A program made the position numbers and the translations under genes. The notes under the pieces are model-generated. The model did not search any database and was not told where the DNA came from. It worked only from the letters and a program-made list of their open reading frames with translations. Below are positions 45,588-45,600 of a stretch of DNA of 45,600 bases, piece after piece (the stretch's first letter is position 1; the number at the start of each line of letters is the position of its first letter). This DNA comes from Algoriphagus sp. (lineage in GTDB: Bacteria > Bacteroidota > Bacteroidia > Cytophagales > Cyclobacteriaceae). Where the stretch lies: NCBI GenBank assembly GCA_029945945.1, contig JAQSDM010000003.1:5192-50791 (forward strand). Direction: 5' to 3'.

Positions 45588-45600
45588 TTGAGTTGTGTAT

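Overview
The window looks like chromosome of a Bacteroidota bacterium, most likely Cytophagales and close to Cyclobacteriaceae/Algoriphagus. This is inferred from several features: two proteins with type IX secretion (T9SS) C-terminal sorting domains, a TonB-dependent receptor with an N-terminal carboxypeptidase-regulatory-like domain, a protein resembling the Bacteroidota family DUF6266, TAnnTTTG-type promoter boxes, and a general lack of Shine-Dalgarno sequences. No species can be named from the sequence alone.

Region 1 (1-10.7 kb) is accessory. It opens inside a very large T9SS-secreted adhesin-like protein with Ig-like repeats, four exact-period 279-bp repeats and two glycine-rich domains. 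Next comes a cluster of small or unrecognised genes: a DUF6266-like protein, an unknown 434-aa protein behind an unknown 87-aa coiled-coil protein, a tiny ORF overlapping a DUF6169-like gene, an XRE-type HTH protein, and a very AT-rich stand-alone RelA/SpoT-type nucleotide synthetase with an uncharacterised C-terminal extension. The cluster is bracketed by a 21-bp direct repeat. One copy forms the last codons of the adhesin. The other sits in an orphan fragment that also encodes a T9SS-like C-terminal tail. REP-like palindromes lie in the right-hand junction.

Region 2 (10.7-16.1 kb) holds a giant membrane-anchored AsmA/TamB-like protein built from repeated ~180-residue modules. Beside it are two paralogous, separately terminated tRNA-like RNAs on the minus strand. 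They have a tRNA-Leu-like D arm, an ordinary T arm, a GUC triplet at the anticodon position and a very large, divergent variable region. They are the most unusual objects in the window.

Region 3 (16.1-27.8 kb) is mostly housekeeping: an RluD-type pseudouridine synthase, a PLP enzyme of the ACC deaminase/D-cysteine desulfhydrase family, an AlbA_2/Schlafen-like protein downstream of uvrB, a DUF4105 (Lnb-like) membrane protein, a second T9SS-exported protein, a GntP permease with a RidA protein, and an MltF-like lytic transglycosylase.

Region 4 (27.8-45.6 kb) contains a four-gene minus-strand operon (alpha/beta hydrolase, RND adaptor, RND pump, TolC-like channel), a DUF481 outer-membrane protein, a large TonB-dependent receptor, a lysoplasmalogenase-like YhhN protein, aspS, an M23 peptidase with a modified metal site, rluF and a CNNM/CorC-type membrane protein. 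Strong hairpin terminators separate many of these units.
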